DNA from: Nitrosomonas sp.
GTDB lineage: Bacteria; Pseudomonadota; Gammaproteobacteria; Burkholderiales; Nitrosomonadaceae
Length of the DNA: 64,000 bases
Assembly (NCBI GenBank): GCA_024281995.1
Contig: JAMWZW010000001.1
Span: 682,001 to 746,000, forward strand
Reading direction: 5' to 3'
Part shown: positions 8,014-17,928 of the stretch, piece after piece
Layout of the letters: every line of letters begins with the position of its first letter
Position numbering within the stretch: the first letter of the stretch is position 1
Notes under the pieces: model-generated
What the model saw: the letters and a program-made list of their open reading frames with translations, nothing else
Database searches by the model: none
What the model was told of the DNA's origin: nothing
Position numbers and translations under genes: made by a program

Positions 8014-8967
8014 TTATTGCAATACTTTTTGAATAGCTGCGGCCAATTCATCTGCTACAAACTTGGCAACGTAGGCATCGGCACCAACTGATTTAACATG
8101 GTTTTCATTAGCCTCGCCAGTTAGGGAGGAATGAATCACCACTGGGATTGATTTAAATTGTTGGTCATTCTTGATATTACGCGTAAGGGTAAAGCCATCC
8201 ATTTCTGGCATTTCCAAGTCGGTTAGTACGAGCGCTACTTTGTCTTGAAGTGTTTTACCTTCCGCTATAGCTGCATCAGACAGGGATTGAATTTTTGTCC
8301 ATGCTTCAAGCCCGGTTTTTGTCATGACAAAAGGAAGATTCAGTGTTTTAAGGGTATTTTCAAGCATGCTGCGTGCCAGCGGGGAGTCGTCGGCAGCTAG
8401 GATAATTTTGCCGGAAGGAAGTTTAAACGTCGTATCAATTTTATTCGGAATAAAGTTTTCAGCGGTGCTAGGTAAAACATCGCGCAAGATTTGTTCAACA
8501 TCAAGTACCTGGGCTAATCTGGAATCTTCCGTGTTGCCATCGAGCCGTGCAATGCTGGTAATAAGATCACCGCCCTTGCCTTCCGCGGCAATTACTTGGT
8601 TCCACTCTAGACGAACAATTTCATTGACTTCTTCAATCGCAAAAGCCTGGGTTGAGCGAGCGTACTCAGTAACTAAAAGAATCGGAGTTCCTTTTTTTGG
8701 TGAGCACCCTACAACTTTTGGCAAATCAATGACGGTAATGACTTGACCACGAATATTTGCGACTCCCATCACATTAGCAGGAGCGTTAGCAATTGCGGTA
8801 ATGGTCGGCATTACTAGGATTTCACGAATTTTGAAAACATTAATGCCAAATAATTCGCGGTGACCGGTACCAGGGGCTTCACCTAATTTGAACAATAATA
8901 ATTCAAATTTATTACTGGCTGTTAAGTTAGTGCGCTCGTCAATTTCGTGTAATGTTGATGGATTCAT
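8014..8967 (-). CDS. cheV: Chemotaxis coupling protein CheV (CheW-receiver fusion)
   Basis: 317 residues. Residues ~20-165 form a CheW-like domain (FELLLFKLGE, FGINVFKIREIL, NVMGVANIRGQVITVIDLP). Residues ~190-317 are a receiver domain with the acidic pair in AADDSPLARSM, the phospho-acceptor Asp in LVLTDLEMPEMDG, and switch Ser/Lys positions (VIHSSLTG, YVAKF). CheV couples chemoreceptors to CheA and adapts through phosphorylation. No other che genes are here; the neighbour 180 nt upstream is an EAL-HDOD signalling protein in the same direction. Confidence 0.92.
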   Translation of the reverse strand: MNPSTLHEIDERTNLTASNKFELLLFKLGEAPGTGHRELFGINVFKIREILVMPTITAIANAPANVMGVANIRGQVITVIDLPKVVGCSPKKGTPILLVTEYARSTQAFAIEEVNEIVRLEWNQVIAAEGKGGDLITSIARLDGNTEDSRLAQVLDVEQILRDVLPSTAENFIPNKIDTTFKLPSGKIILAADDSPLARSMLENTLKTLNLPFVMTKTGLEAWTKIQSLSDAAIAEGKTLQDKVALVLTDLEMPEMDGFTLTRNIKNDQQFKSIPVVIHSSLTGEANENHVKSVGADAYVAKFVADELAAAIQKVLQ

Positions 8968-9147
8968 AGGATACTCTCCGTAGTAGTTGAGATTTGATTG
9001 AATAGTGTAGGGTATCGGCTAAGCAGCAAAAAGCTTGATAAGTGCATTCGTAGAGCGGTATTTTCCATTGCTAAAAGAATAAGAACACAACGAGCAATCG
9101 CCTAAAATTAGGCCCTAAATATAAATTTTTCTAAGGTAAGTGGGAGG

Positions 9148-10416
9148 TCAATTAATCGTTTCACCCATACGATTGATCCATCCCATAGCCTGTGTTTCAA
9201 TATTTGAAAACTCATTCATGCTCAAAAAACCCAGTTCTGAGACTAAAGTTTGTATGGAGCTAGTCTCGCCTTTTTCTTTGGCCTCGATTAATTTCAATGC
9301 TTGACCTAATCGTCCATGACGAGTCATTAATGCTCTGCTCATGTCATCAGAGATTCCCAATTTATCGACTATCTTGTGCATTTCAATGCCCAGTAGTTCA
9401 TCCAGCAGTGATAGCATGCCAATTAAATAGGCTCGCTCCTGGTAATTTTTATCATGAGGACGTTCAATGGTAGCGATTAATTCCATCAATTTGCCACGCG
9501 TTACTGCAGTTTGTGTGACGGTATTTAAAGTGTGGTCTTCTGCCTGATTCGATGTGTAAAGCAAAAGTTGTATCCATTTTTGCAACTGTTTAAGTCCCAT
9601 TAGTTTAATGGCTTGCTTAATGGAATTAATTTTCTGAGGGATATTATCGTTACCCGAATTGACCATGCGCAGCAAGTTATAACTTAAGCCAGGAAGATGT
9701 TTAAATTCTTTTTCAATTTCGTCTATATTATTTTCATTGTCATAATCATCGTTGTTACTATCATCGCGTGTCGTTAATGAGAGCAACTTCAAAAGTGATG
9801 CTTTGCCAGGTTCAGCTCGTTTTACTGACATGACTTCGGGTTTAGCAAAATAATAGCCTTGGAACATTTGAAAACCTAATTGTCGGCAATGCGCCTCTTG
9901 CTCACGATTTTCGACTTTCAATGCTAATAATAAGACCGGCCAGCGATTAAGTTCCGTTACCAGTTTGGTCAGTTCATTTTGACTCAATGCCAATATGTCG
10001 ACTTTAACGACACTGACCAGAGGTAGCAATAATTCCACGTTATTATTGATGGCTACAATATTATCCAGCGCAAATTGATAGCCTTTTTGTTTTAATTCCT
10101 TGCAGCGCTGCATAAATTCCTGGGTTATGGAAGCAGATTCTTTGACTTCTAGTACGATGTGTCTACTGGGTAGTAAAGTGATGATGTCGCTCATGATAAG
10201 ATCGGGATCAGCATTGATAAAGCCGCGTTGCTGTCCCAACACATTGTGAATGCCGAATTTGCCGTAAGCATTTACAATGACATTGGCCGAAGCTGACAAA
10301 TCATCGGTAACATGAGCGGCTTCCTCAGTTTCTTCTTGCCTGAAAAGTAACTCAAAAGCTACTAGATTATGGTTACGATCAAGAATTGGCTGCCTACCAA
10401 GAAAAAAGCCACCCAT
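9148..10416 (-). CDS. EAL-HDOD signalling protein with degenerate EAL domain
   Basis: 422 residues. The N-terminal ~205 residues follow the EAL fold of YuxH/CdgS-type proteins (FLGRQPILDRNHNLVAFELLFR, GFINADPDL, IVLEVKES, KVDILAL, FQGYYFAKPE). The catalytic EAL triad is FEL and the DDFG-like loop is LDNIVA, so phosphodiesterase activity on c-di-GMP is unlikely. The C-terminal half is an HDOD domain (LPGLSYNLLRMVNS, INSIKQAIKLMGLKQLQKWI), a signalling module related to HD-GYP but without its metal ligands. Probably a c-di-GMP sensor or scaffold. Same strand as cheV, 180 nt apart, so joint control of motility is plausible but inferred. Confidence 0.85.
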   Translation of the reverse strand: MGGFFLGRQPILDRNHNLVAFELLFRQEETEEAAHVTDDLSASANVIVNAYGKFGIHNVLGQQRGFINADPDLIMSDIITLLPSRHIVLEVKESASITQEFMQRCKELKQKGYQFALDNIVAINNNVELLLPLVSVVKVDILALSQNELTKLVTELNRWPVLLLALKVENREQEAHCRQLGFQMFQGYYFAKPEVMSVKRAEPGKASLLKLLSLTTRDDSNNDDYDNENNIDEIEKEFKHLPGLSYNLLRMVNSGNDNIPQKINSIKQAIKLMGLKQLQKWIQLLLYTSNQAEDHTLNTVTQTAVTRGKLMELIATIERPHDKNYQERAYLIGMLSLLDELLGIEMHKIVDKLGISDDMSRALMTRHGRLGQALKLIEAKEKGETSSIQTLVSELGFLSMNEFSNIETQAMGWINRMGETIN

Positions 10417-10785
10417 ATGTTTCTCCCATTAATAGTTGTTGGAGCAGCATATAGTAAAGTTGGCAGTCGCTTTTTGTTGAAAAAGCAGTTTTTTATGGCT
10501 TAATAATAAATTTACTCAAATTAAATCATGCGATTGAAGTAACCACCATGAATTTCTCAGAAGCTGATATCACGCACTGTAGCCCCACCAGAAATGTTTC
10601 TACACCCGATACATGGATTGATTGACTTAAAACCGATTTAATCGCACTAAGAATATTGATGGAAGTGCTTGACAAAATTTACAAAGGAGGCAAGATGAAA
10701 AATATTACGTGGTATTAGACCATTAAGATATTGTAAGCGACTAATACATATTAAAAAATAAATACATACATAGAATGAGAGGAGA
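10417..10785. other. Intergenic region with two very short ORFs, one behind a strong Shine-Dalgarno
   Basis: No recognisable gene in 369 nt between divergent genes. A 25-codon frame begins at ATG 10548. At 10683-10690 AAAGGAGG precedes ATG 10695, which encodes only MKNITWY before TAG at 10716-10718. The second looks like a decayed gene start or a leader peptide. The sequence is AT-rich and must also carry the promoters of both flanking genes; no clean -35/-10 pair stands out. Confidence 0.35.
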
Positions 10786-10791
10786 ATGATT

Positions 10792-11295
10792 ATGGGTACA
10801 AAAAGTACTCCCCCTGGTTTCCAGCAAATTAGCCGACATGATGGTATTTTTCAGGAAAAAATTCATGATGCTTATAAAATTAAACAAAAACTTCCCGAGC
10901 CAACCGTTTGTCCGCAGTGTCATGCAGTATTTCATAAAGGGCATTGGCAATGGCTGGCGGTGCCTCCTGATGCGCATCAACATAACTGTCCGGCTTGCCA
11001 GCGTAATCTTGATCACTTTCCGGCCGGGTATTTGACACTAGAAGGTGAATTTTTGCTTGCGCATCGCGATGAAATTTTAAGTTTGATTCATAATTTCGAG
11101 AACAAAGAAAAATCCGAGCATCCCTTAAAGCGCATTATGGCTACGGAGGAAAAAGATCAAGCTTTGTTGATCACCACAACTGATATTCATCTTGCACGAG
11201 GTATTGGTGAGGCTATTCATCATGCTTATCAGGGTGAACTGGAGTTTCACTATAATCCAGCCGAGAATTTGCTGCGGGTTAATTGGTCACGCTAA
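10792..11295 (+). CDS. Zinc-ribbon protein, BCAM0308-like family
   Basis: 167 residues from ATG 10792, chosen because GGAG (10781-10784) is 7 nt upstream; the ATG at 10786 is only 1 nt from it. Two CxxC pairs, VCPQCHAVFHKGHW (residues ~37-50) and NCPACQRNLDHFPAGY (~65-80), should bind one zinc. The C-terminal part (EHPLKRIM, LITTTDIHLARGIGEAI, AYQGELEFHY, VNWSR) matches my memory of the BCAM0308 family of unknown role. Cytosolic. Located between a signalling protein and convergent fabI. Confidence 0.65.
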   Translation: MGTKSTPPGFQQISRHDGIFQEKIHDAYKIKQKLPEPTVCPQCHAVFHKGHWQWLAVPPDAHQHNCPACQRNLDHFPAGYLTLEGEFLLAHRDEILSLIHNFENKEKSEHPLKRIMATEEKDQALLITTTDIHLARGIGEAIHHAYQGELEFHYNPAENLLRVNWSR

Positions 11296-11383
11296 GCGCT
11301 GGGCTTACAATATCGTTTGATTTTACCAAGGAAAGTAAGCCCCGCTCCGGGTTAAAAATGAAGTAAGAATGGGTGGTAATTTT

Positions 11384-12169
11384 TTAATCGATGAGATCAA
11401 ATGCAACAGTATTAAAGCCGGCATCAACGTATGTAATTTCTCCAGTAATACCGCTGGCAAGATCGCTGCACAAGAAAGCAGCAACATTACCTACTTCATC
11501 AGTTGTGACGTTGCGGCGCAAGGGTGACACTTTTTCAGTGTAGCCCAATAACTTGCCAAAGTTTCCAATGCCGGAGGCTGCTAGCGTTTTAATGGGACCA
11601 GCTGAAATAGCATTGACACGTATTCCCTTCGGCCCGAGACTGGAGGCCATGAAGCGGACATTTGCTTCAAGGCTGGCTTTGGCCAGTCCCATGACATTGT
11701 AGTTCGGCATAACTCGTACTGCACCCAAGTAGCTCAGCGTCAAAAGTGAAGCGTTTCTATTTTGCATTAAAGGTAGAGCTGCCTTGGCAAGTGCGGAGAA
11801 ACTGTATGAACTGATGTCATGGGCAACGCGAAAAGCCTCCCTATTGACGCTTTCCAGGTAATCGCCAGTTAATGCATCACGGGGAGCAAATGCAATGGAA
11901 TGGATAATGCCATCCAGACCATCCCAATATGTTTGTAAACTTTCAAAGCATGACGTAATTTCGTTATCATTCGCTACATCACAAGGGAATAACAGATTGC
12001 TGTCAAACTCGGCAGCTAGCTTTACGACACGCTCGCGTAATTCTTTTCCTTGATAGGTAAACGCTAAAATTGCGCCTTCACGTTTCATTGCTTTGGCAAT
12101 ACCGTAGGCAATAGAACGATTGCTGAGAAGACCGGTAATAAGTACGCGTTTGTTTGCAAGAAATCCCAT
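11384..12169 (-). CDS. fabI: Enoyl-[acyl-carrier-protein] reductase (NADH) FabI
   Basis: 261 residues. NADH-dependent reduction of trans-2-enoyl-ACP, the last step of each fatty-acid elongation round. Rossmann motif [16 protein letters not shown] near the N-terminus (SDR variant of FabI). Catalytic Tyr and Lys lie in [14 protein letters not shown] (Y-x6-K), preceded by LTLSYLGA; substrate-loop motif [14 protein letters not shown] and the C-terminal GEITYVDAG are also present. Normal length. Convergent with the zinc-ribbon gene; its own start faces the solute-binding protein gene. Confidence 0.95.
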   Translation of the reverse strand: MGFLANKRVLITGLLSNRSIAYGIAKAMKREGAILAFTYQGKELRERVVKLAAEFDSNLLFPCDVANDNEITSCFESLQTYWDGLDGIIHSIAFAPRDALTGDYLESVNREAFRVAHDISSYSFSALAKAALPLMQNRNASLLTLSYLGAVRVMPNYNVMGLAKASLEANVRFMASSLGPKGIRVNAISAGPIKTLAASGIGNFGKLLGYTEKVSPLRRNVTTDEVGNVAAFLCSDLASGITGEITYVDAGFNTVAFDLID

Positions 12170-12302
12170 AAAACATCCTTGTAAAATTTAGAGAATTGGC
12201 GAATTATAGCTGATGGCTGGAATAAGTTGGAGTTGTTAGGGTTAGCCGTTATAAGATGTTATTCAATCGTAATTTAATTTGAGAGATTTGTGGTGATTTA
12301 CA

Positions 12303-14501
12303 ATGATTAAAACAATTGCTTCATTGGTTTGGTCGCTATTGTTGCTAGCTTCATTAGCTGGTTGCGGAGAAAGTAGTTGGAACAATCCTTACAATGCGGA
12401 AGATATTGGAAAAAATATTCTGTATAGTGTATTCAGCGAGCGACCAAAGCATCTTGATCCAGTGCAGTCTTACAGTTCTAACGAAATTCAATTTACAGCA
12501 CAAATTTATGAGCCGCCGCTACAATATCATTATTTGAAAAGACCATTCACGCTAATGCCTCTAACAGCAGAGGCGATGCCAATTACTAAGTTTCTTAATG
12601 ACCAAGGTCATCAATTACCGGATGATGCTCAGCCCACCGATATCGCCTACAGCGTTTATGAGGTATCCATAAAGCCCGGAACTTTCTATCAACCCCACCC
12701 AGCTTTTGTTAAAAATGAGCAGGATGGTTGGCAGTACCATCATCTGAGCGATCAAGAATTAAGATTGATAACTGAACTGGCGGATTTTCCGAAAACCGCT
12801 ACACGGGAGCTGACAGCAGAGGATTATATCTATCAAATTAAGCGATTGGCACACCCCCGATTACATTCACCGATTTACGGTTTGATGGCTGACTATATTG
12901 TAGGATTAAAGGAGTATGCAGAGGTGTTGAAACAGGTTGATCAAGAACAATCGGCAAGTAAAGTGTTTCTCGATTTAAGGAAATACCCATTGGAAGGGGT
13001 GGAACTAGTTGATATCTATACCTACCGCATAAAAATCAAAGGATTATATCCACAATTTCTTTACTGGCTAGCCATGCCGTTTTTTTCACCTATTCCCTGG
13101 GAAGCTGATTTGTTTTATTCGCAACAAGGATTGATAAAGAAAAATATTACTTTAGATTGGTATCCCGTTGGTACTGGTCCGTATATGCTAACAGAGAATA
13201 ATCCCAATTTGAGGATGGTATTGCAAAGAAATCCGAACTTTCATGAAGAATATTATCCGCTTGATGGTATGCCGGAAGATGCAGAGAATGGTTTGCTGGT
13301 GGATGCGGGCAAAAAATTACCTTTTATCGATAAGGTAGTTTTTACGCGTGAGAAGGAAAGCATTCCCCGCTGGAATAAGTTCTTGCAAGGATACTATGAT
13401 GCTACCGGAATTGGTTCGGACAGTTTTGATCAGGCTGTACAATTGGTCGGGCAGGGAGAAGCAACTGTAACAGAGGAAATGGCAGCACAAGGCATAAGAT
13501 TGGAAACCACAGTCGCAGTTTCAACTTATTATATGGGTTTTAACATGCTTGACCCTTTAGTAGGGGATGGTGGTAACAAGTTTCAGCGGGAGTCGGCTAG
13601 AAAATTACGGCAGGCTATTTCAATTGCTGTGGATTATGAAGAGTTTATTTCTATTTTTGCGAATGGGCGTGGATTACCAGCGCAGAGTCCAATTGCACCT
13701 GGCCTTGCAGGTTATCGGGATGGAGAAAAAGGTATTAATCGAGTGGTATATGATTGGGTTAACGGTCGGCCGCAACGAAAGCCCATTCAAGTGGCAAGGG
13801 GGTTGCTAGCTGAGGCAGGTTATCCGAATGGAATCGATCAAACAACAGGCGCGCCATTAATTTTGTATTTTGATGTTACTGCTCGCAGTTCGGATGATCG
13901 ATCCAAGCTTGATTGGATGCGTAAGCAATTTAATAAATTAAACATACAATTAGTAATCAGAAGTACGGATTACAATCGTTTTCAAGATAAAATCCGTAAG
14001 GGAAACGCGCAGATTTTTGAATGGGGCTGGAACGCAGATTACCCTGACCCGGAGAATTTTCTTTTCTTATTATATGGGCCGCAACGTAAAGTAGGTAGCA
14101 GTGGTGAAAATGCCGCAAATTATGATAATGCAGAATTTAATCAATTATTTGAACAGATGAAGGATATGCAAAATGGACCAATGCGGCAACAAATAATTGA
14201 TCGTATGCTGGAGATATTGCGCTTTGATGCTCCTTGGTTGTGGGGATATCATCCGAAAGACTATGGGCTGTATCATTCATGGTATGAGAACATTAAACCT
14301 AATCGAATTTCGAATAACAACTTAAAATATTTCAAAATTGATGCTAATCAGCGGGAGCAAAGGAGGCAAGAATGGAATGATCCCGTGTTATGGCCAATTG
14401 GTGGAGCATTTATTTTGCTGATGATCTGCTTTATTCCTGCTGCCACAAATTTTTATCGCCGTGAAAGTAGCGCGGCGGTCAATAGTGAGTTATCAACTTA
14501 A
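12303..14501 (+). CDS. Family 5 extracellular solute-binding lipoprotein with C-terminal membrane anchor
   Basis: 732 residues. A lipoprotein signal peptide ends LLLASLAGCGES (lipobox Cys ~21). The body is an SBP_bac_5 (DppA/OppA-like) domain: LDPVQSYSSNEI, VGTGPYML, LRQAISIAVDYEEF, LLAEAGYPNG and EWGWNADYPDPENFLFLLYG. It is ~200 residues longer than ordinary OppA. The end is a transmembrane helix, LWPIGGAFILLMICFIPA, followed by basic residues. Such a doubly anchored protein is unusual. It likely binds peptides or similar solutes in the periplasm. The permease gene follows after 18 nt. Confidence 0.8.
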   Translation: MIKTIASLVWSLLLLASLAGCGESSWNNPYNAEDIGKNILYSVFSERPKHLDPVQSYSSNEIQFTAQIYEPPLQYHYLKRPFTLMPLTAEAMPITKFLNDQGHQLPDDAQPTDIAYSVYEVSIKPGTFYQPHPAFVKNEQDGWQYHHLSDQELRLITELADFPKTATRELTAEDYIYQIKRLAHPRLHSPIYGLMADYIVGLKEYAEVLKQVDQEQSASKVFLDLRKYPLEGVELVDIYTYRIKIKGLYPQFLYWLAMPFFSPIPWEADLFYSQQGLIKKNITLDWYPVGTGPYMLTENNPNLRMVLQRNPNFHEEYYPLDGMPEDAENGLLVDAGKKLPFIDKVVFTREKESIPRWNKFLQGYYDATGIGSDSFDQAVQLVGQGEATVTEEMAAQGIRLETTVAVSTYYMGFNMLDPLVGDGGNKFQRESARKLRQAISIAVDYEEFISIFANGRGLPAQSPIAPGLAGYRDGEKGINRVVYDWVNGRPQRKPIQVARGLLAEAGYPNGIDQTTGAPLILYFDVTARSSDDRSKLDWMRKQFNKLNIQLVIRSTDYNRFQDKIRKGNAQIFEWGWNADYPDPENFLFLLYGPQRKVGSSGENAANYDNAEFNQLFEQMKDMQNGPMRQQIIDRMLEILRFDAPWLWGYHPKDYGLYHSWYENIKPNRISNNNLKYFKIDANQREQRRQEWNDPVLWPIGGAFILLMICFIPAATNFYRRESSAAVNSELST

Positions 14502-14519
14502 GCGGATGGTTAGATAGTA

Positions 14520-15497
14520 ATGTTCGGTTATATTTTGCGACGTACTTTGTATGCCATACCGATTCTTATAGGCGTCAATCTCATTACCTTTATTTTGTTT
14601 TTTGTAGTAAATACCCCTGATGATATGGCGCGCATGCAATTGGGTATTAAATATGTTACACCAGAAGCGATTGAAAAGTGGAAATATGAACGTGGCTATG
14701 ATAAGCCATTACTTGTTAATTCAAAAGAAGTTGGACTAAGCGCGCTAACGGAAACTATTTTTTTTGAAAAATCAGTGGCGATGTTTGCATTTAACTTCGG
14801 AAGGGCAGATGATGGACGTGATATTTCACAAGAAATCAAATCGCGTATGTTACCGAGTTTAGCGATTGCGCTGCCTGTTTTTGTTCTTGGTTTGATCGTG
14901 CATATCACTTTTGCGTTATTGATAGTTTTTTTTCGTGCCACTTACATTGATTTTTGGGGAGTTGTTTTTTGTGTCGCGCTGATGTCAATTTCCAGTTTGT
15001 TTTATATTATTACTGGGCAATTTTTAGTGAGTAAGCTATGGCATTTGGTGCCTATTTCTGGTTATGGAGTTGGGTTAGATGCTGGAAAGTTTCTAGTGTT
15101 ACCTATTTTAATTGGGGTGGTAAGTAGCGCTGGAAGTAGCATTCGTTGGTATCGCACAATTTTTTTGGAAGAAATGAATAAGGATTATGTGCGCACCGCT
15201 AGAGCAAAAGGAATGTCTGAGCACATTATTTTATTCAAGCATGTACTAAAAAATGCAATGATTCCGATTTTGACAGGTGTGGTTGTAGTTGTCCCACTAT
15301 TGTTTCTGGGTAGCTTGCTGGTCGAATCTTTTTTTGGAATTCCTGGACTTGGCAGTTATACCATCGATGCGATTAATTCACAAGATTTTGCGGTTGTAAG
15401 AGCGATGGTTTTTCTTGGCTCAATGCTGTATATGGTTGGACTGATACTAACAGATATATCTTATACTTTTGTTGATCCAAGAATTCGATTGTCATAA
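14520..15497 (+). CDS. DppB/OppB-type ABC transporter permease
   Basis: 325 residues. First hydrophobic helix FGYILRRTLYAIPILIGVNL is typical of DppB-like permeases, followed by a periplasmic loop and about five more helices. The EAA loop contacting the ATPase reads DYVRTARAKGMSEHIILFKH. Belongs with the preceding solute-binding protein. A DppC-type second permease and the two ATPase genes that normally follow are absent: downstream is only ~150 nt of AT-rich sequence and then tRNA-Tyr. Confidence 0.85.
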   Translation: MFGYILRRTLYAIPILIGVNLITFILFFVVNTPDDMARMQLGIKYVTPEAIEKWKYERGYDKPLLVNSKEVGLSALTETIFFEKSVAMFAFNFGRADDGRDISQEIKSRMLPSLAIALPVFVLGLIVHITFALLIVFFRATYIDFWGVVFCVALMSISSLFYIITGQFLVSKLWHLVPISGYGVGLDAGKFLVLPILIGVVSSAGSSIRWYRTIFLEEMNKDYVRTARAKGMSEHIILFKHVLKNAMIPILTGVVVVVPLLFLGSLLVESFFGIPGLGSYTIDAINSQDFAVVRAMVFLGSMLYMVGLILTDISYTFVDPRIRLS

Positions 15498-15646
15498 TTA
15501 GAATAATTGTCCAAACGTAATTAAAAAATCATCACAAGAGATAATTTGTGAGAGTTGGATTACTATTATTGTAGTTTTACAACATTTCAAGCTGCAAAGT
15601 AGATTGACTTATGAGTGCAAAATATTCATAATCGCGAGTTTCGTTT

Positions 15647-15732
<86 letters not shown>

Positions 15733-15813
15733 GCTTGAAATCAGTGTAGCAAATATTCTAGAAGGTGGGAGTTGTTCGACAATAAATTTTTCCTACAATT
15801 TGGATAATGTAAT

Positions 15814-15887
15814 GCGGGTGTAGCTCAATGGTAGAGCAGAAGCCTTCCAAGCTTACGACGAGGGTTCGATTCCCTTCACCCGCTCCA
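15814..15887 (+). tRNA. tRNA-Gly (anticodon UCC)
   Basis: GCGGGTG pairs with CACCCGC, discriminator U and encoded CCA. Anticodon loop within GCCTTCCAAGC gives UCC. D-loop AGCTCAATGGTAGAGC and T-loop GGTTCGATTCC are standard. Confidence 0.95.
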
Positions 15888-15918
15888 GTTCTAATGGGTT
15901 TTGATATTTTTTATGCTT

Positions 15919-15993
<75 letters not shown>

Positions 15994-16047
15994 TAGGTTA
16001 TATGATAAGCTGATAGGGTTAAAGGCACAAAAAAGGGGGGGGCAGTC

Positions 16048-17238
16048 ATGGCAAAGAGTAAATTTGAGCGGTCGAAGCCACACGTAAATGTCGGGACGAT
16101 AGGTCACGTGGATCATGGGAAGACGACGTTGACGGCGGCGATTACGACGATATTGACGAAGAAATTTGGTGGTGAAGCGAAGAGCTATGATCAAATTGAT
16201 TCTGCGCCGGAGGAGCGTGCTCGTGGGATCACAATAAATACTGCGCACGTAGAATATGAGACAGCCAGTCGTCACTACGCACATGTGGACTGTCCTGGGC
16301 ATGCGGATTACGTGAAGAATATGATTACGGGTGCGGCGCAGATGGATGGGGCGATATTGGTTGTGTCTGCTGCGGATGGGCCGATGCCGCAAACGCGTGA
16401 GCATATATTGTTAGCAAGGCAGGTAGGTGTTCCGTACATTATTGTGTACATGAACAAAGCTGATATGGTTGATGATGCGGAATTAATTGAGCTGGTAGAG
16501 ATGGAAATACGGGAATTGTTATCGAAGTATGATTTTCCTGGGGATGACACACCAATCATTGTTGGTTCGGCATTAAAGGCATTGGAAGGAGATCAAAGCG
16601 ATATTGGTGAGGCCTCTATTCTGAAACTGGCGGAAGCATTGGATAGTTATATTCCACAGCCGGAGCGTGCTATAGATGGTGCATTCATTATGCCAGTAGA
16701 AGATGTATTTTCAATTTCAGGCCGTGGGACGGTTGTGACGGGTCGTGTAGAAAGAGGGATAATTAAGGTGGGCGAGGAGATTGAGATTGTTGGTCTAAAG
16801 CCTACATTAAAGACAGTATGTACGGGTGTCGAAATGTTTCGCAAGCTGCTTGATCAGGGTCAAGCAGGCGACAATGTGGGTATATTGTTGCGTGGTACGA
16901 AGCGAGAAGAAGTAGAGCGGGGTCAGGTATTGGCGAAGCCTGGTAGTATCTCACCGCATACGAAATTCTCGGCGGAGATATATGTTTTGAGTAAAGAAGA
17001 AGGTGGAAGGCATACGCCATTTTTTCCGGGTTATCGACCACAGTTTTATTTTAGGACGACGGATGTGACGGGGGCGATTGAATTGCCGGCCGGAACGGAA
17101 ATGGTGATGCCTGGAGATAATGTGTCGGTCACAGTGAATTTGATAGCACCAATAGCTATGGAAGAAGGACTGCGCTTTGCGATACGTGAAGGTGGAAGGA
17201 CTGTAGGTGCGGGTGTCGTTGCTAAAATTATTGAGTGA
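16048..17238 (+). CDS. tuf: Elongation factor Tu
   Basis: 396 residues, full length. Delivers aminoacyl-tRNA to the ribosome with GTP. G1 [15 protein letters not shown]2 [10 protein letters not shown]3 [19 protein letters not shown]4 NKADM; domains II and III follow ([40 protein letters not shown]). The Shine-Dalgarno is replaced by a run of eight G's (16035-16042), about 5 nt before the ATG. Codon use is richer in G-ended codons than the nearby ribosomal genes. Betaproteobacteria usually have two near-identical tuf genes; only this one is in the window. Confidence 0.98.
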   Translation: MAKSKFERSKPHVNVGTIGHVDHGKTTLTAAITTILTKKFGGEAKSYDQIDSAPEERARGITINTAHVEYETASRHYAHVDCPGHADYVKNMITGAAQMDGAILVVSAADGPMPQTREHILLARQVGVPYIIVYMNKADMVDDAELIELVEMEIRELLSKYDFPGDDTPIIVGSALKALEGDQSDIGEASILKLAEALDSYIPQPERAIDGAFIMPVEDVFSISGRGTVVTGRVERGIIKVGEEIEIVGLKPTLKTVCTGVEMFRKLLDQGQAGDNVGILLRGTKREEVERGQVLAKPGSISPHTKFSAEIYVLSKEEGGRHTPFFPGYRPQFYFRTTDVTGAIELPAGTEMVMPGDNVSVTVNLIAPIAMEEGLRFAIREGGRTVGAGVVAKIIE

Positions 17239-17308
17239 TTTTTCTGGATAGAAAAAGCGGCGGTCATATTGAAGAATATTGTTAATTATAGAAAAATCTT
17301 AAGTAAGA

Positions 17309-17384
17309 AGGCCAGTAGCTCAATTGGCAGAGCGTCGGTCTCCAAAACCGAAGGTTGGGGGTTCGATGCCCTCCTGGCCTGCCA
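17309..17384 (+). tRNA. tRNA-Trp (anticodon CCA)
   Basis: AGGCCAG pairs with CTGGCCT, discriminator G and CCA. Anticodon stem TCGGT/ACCGA with loop CTCCAAA gives CCA. Between tuf and secE, the same place as in E. coli and most betaproteobacteria. Confidence 0.96.
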
Positions 17385-17559
17385 GATTTTACTAGGGCTA
17401 AGTATATAATTGCAAATATGATGGATTATAGAATATTGTGACCATAATATTATGAGCGTGTGGTTACAGGTAGGTTTTAAAATAGTTTTAATTCAAATCT
17501 TGGGAAGTTAACTAAGTGCAAAAGATTATAAATATAAAGACAAAGAAGGATCGCTAAGC

Positions 17560-17904
17560 GTGAATAAACTGAAACTCGGACTTGTATTTTTGTTCATATT
17601 TTCTGGTATTGCGGGTTTCATATATTTAAGTGAAGGCGCAATGGTGGTTCGCATTTTATCGATTCTGAGTGGATTGCTATTCGCTGCGGTTGTGGCTAAA
17701 TTTACAACACAAGGGCAAGAATTTTACGGGTTTTGTAGGGAATCTATCGAAGAAACAAAAAAGGTGGTTTGGCCAAGTCGGAAGGAAGCGCTCCAAACAT
17801 CGGGAGTTGTATTTGCTTTTGTAATTGCAATGGCATTATTTTTGTGGTTAATTGATGCTGCTTTAATGTCGCTTGTTAAGCTAATGATGAATCAGGATAT
17901 TTGA
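17560..17904 (+). CDS. secE: Preprotein translocase subunit SecE
   Basis: 114 residues from GTG 17560, preceded by AAGGA. Essential subunit of the SecYEG channel. Two N-terminal hydrophobic helices are followed by the conserved amphipathic helix and hinge EETKKVVWPSRKEALQTS and the third helix VVFAFVIAMALFLWLID. Three-helix layout as in E. coli. Leads the secE-nusG-rpl cluster, 24 nt before nusG. Confidence 0.95.
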   Translation: MNKLKLGLVFLFIFSGIAGFIYLSEGAMVVRILSILSGLLFAAVVAKFTTQGQEFYGFCRESIEETKKVVWPSRKEALQTSGVVFAFVIAMALFLWLIDAALMSLVKLMMNQDI

Positions 17905-17928
17905 TCAAATAATGTCACAGAGGAAAGA

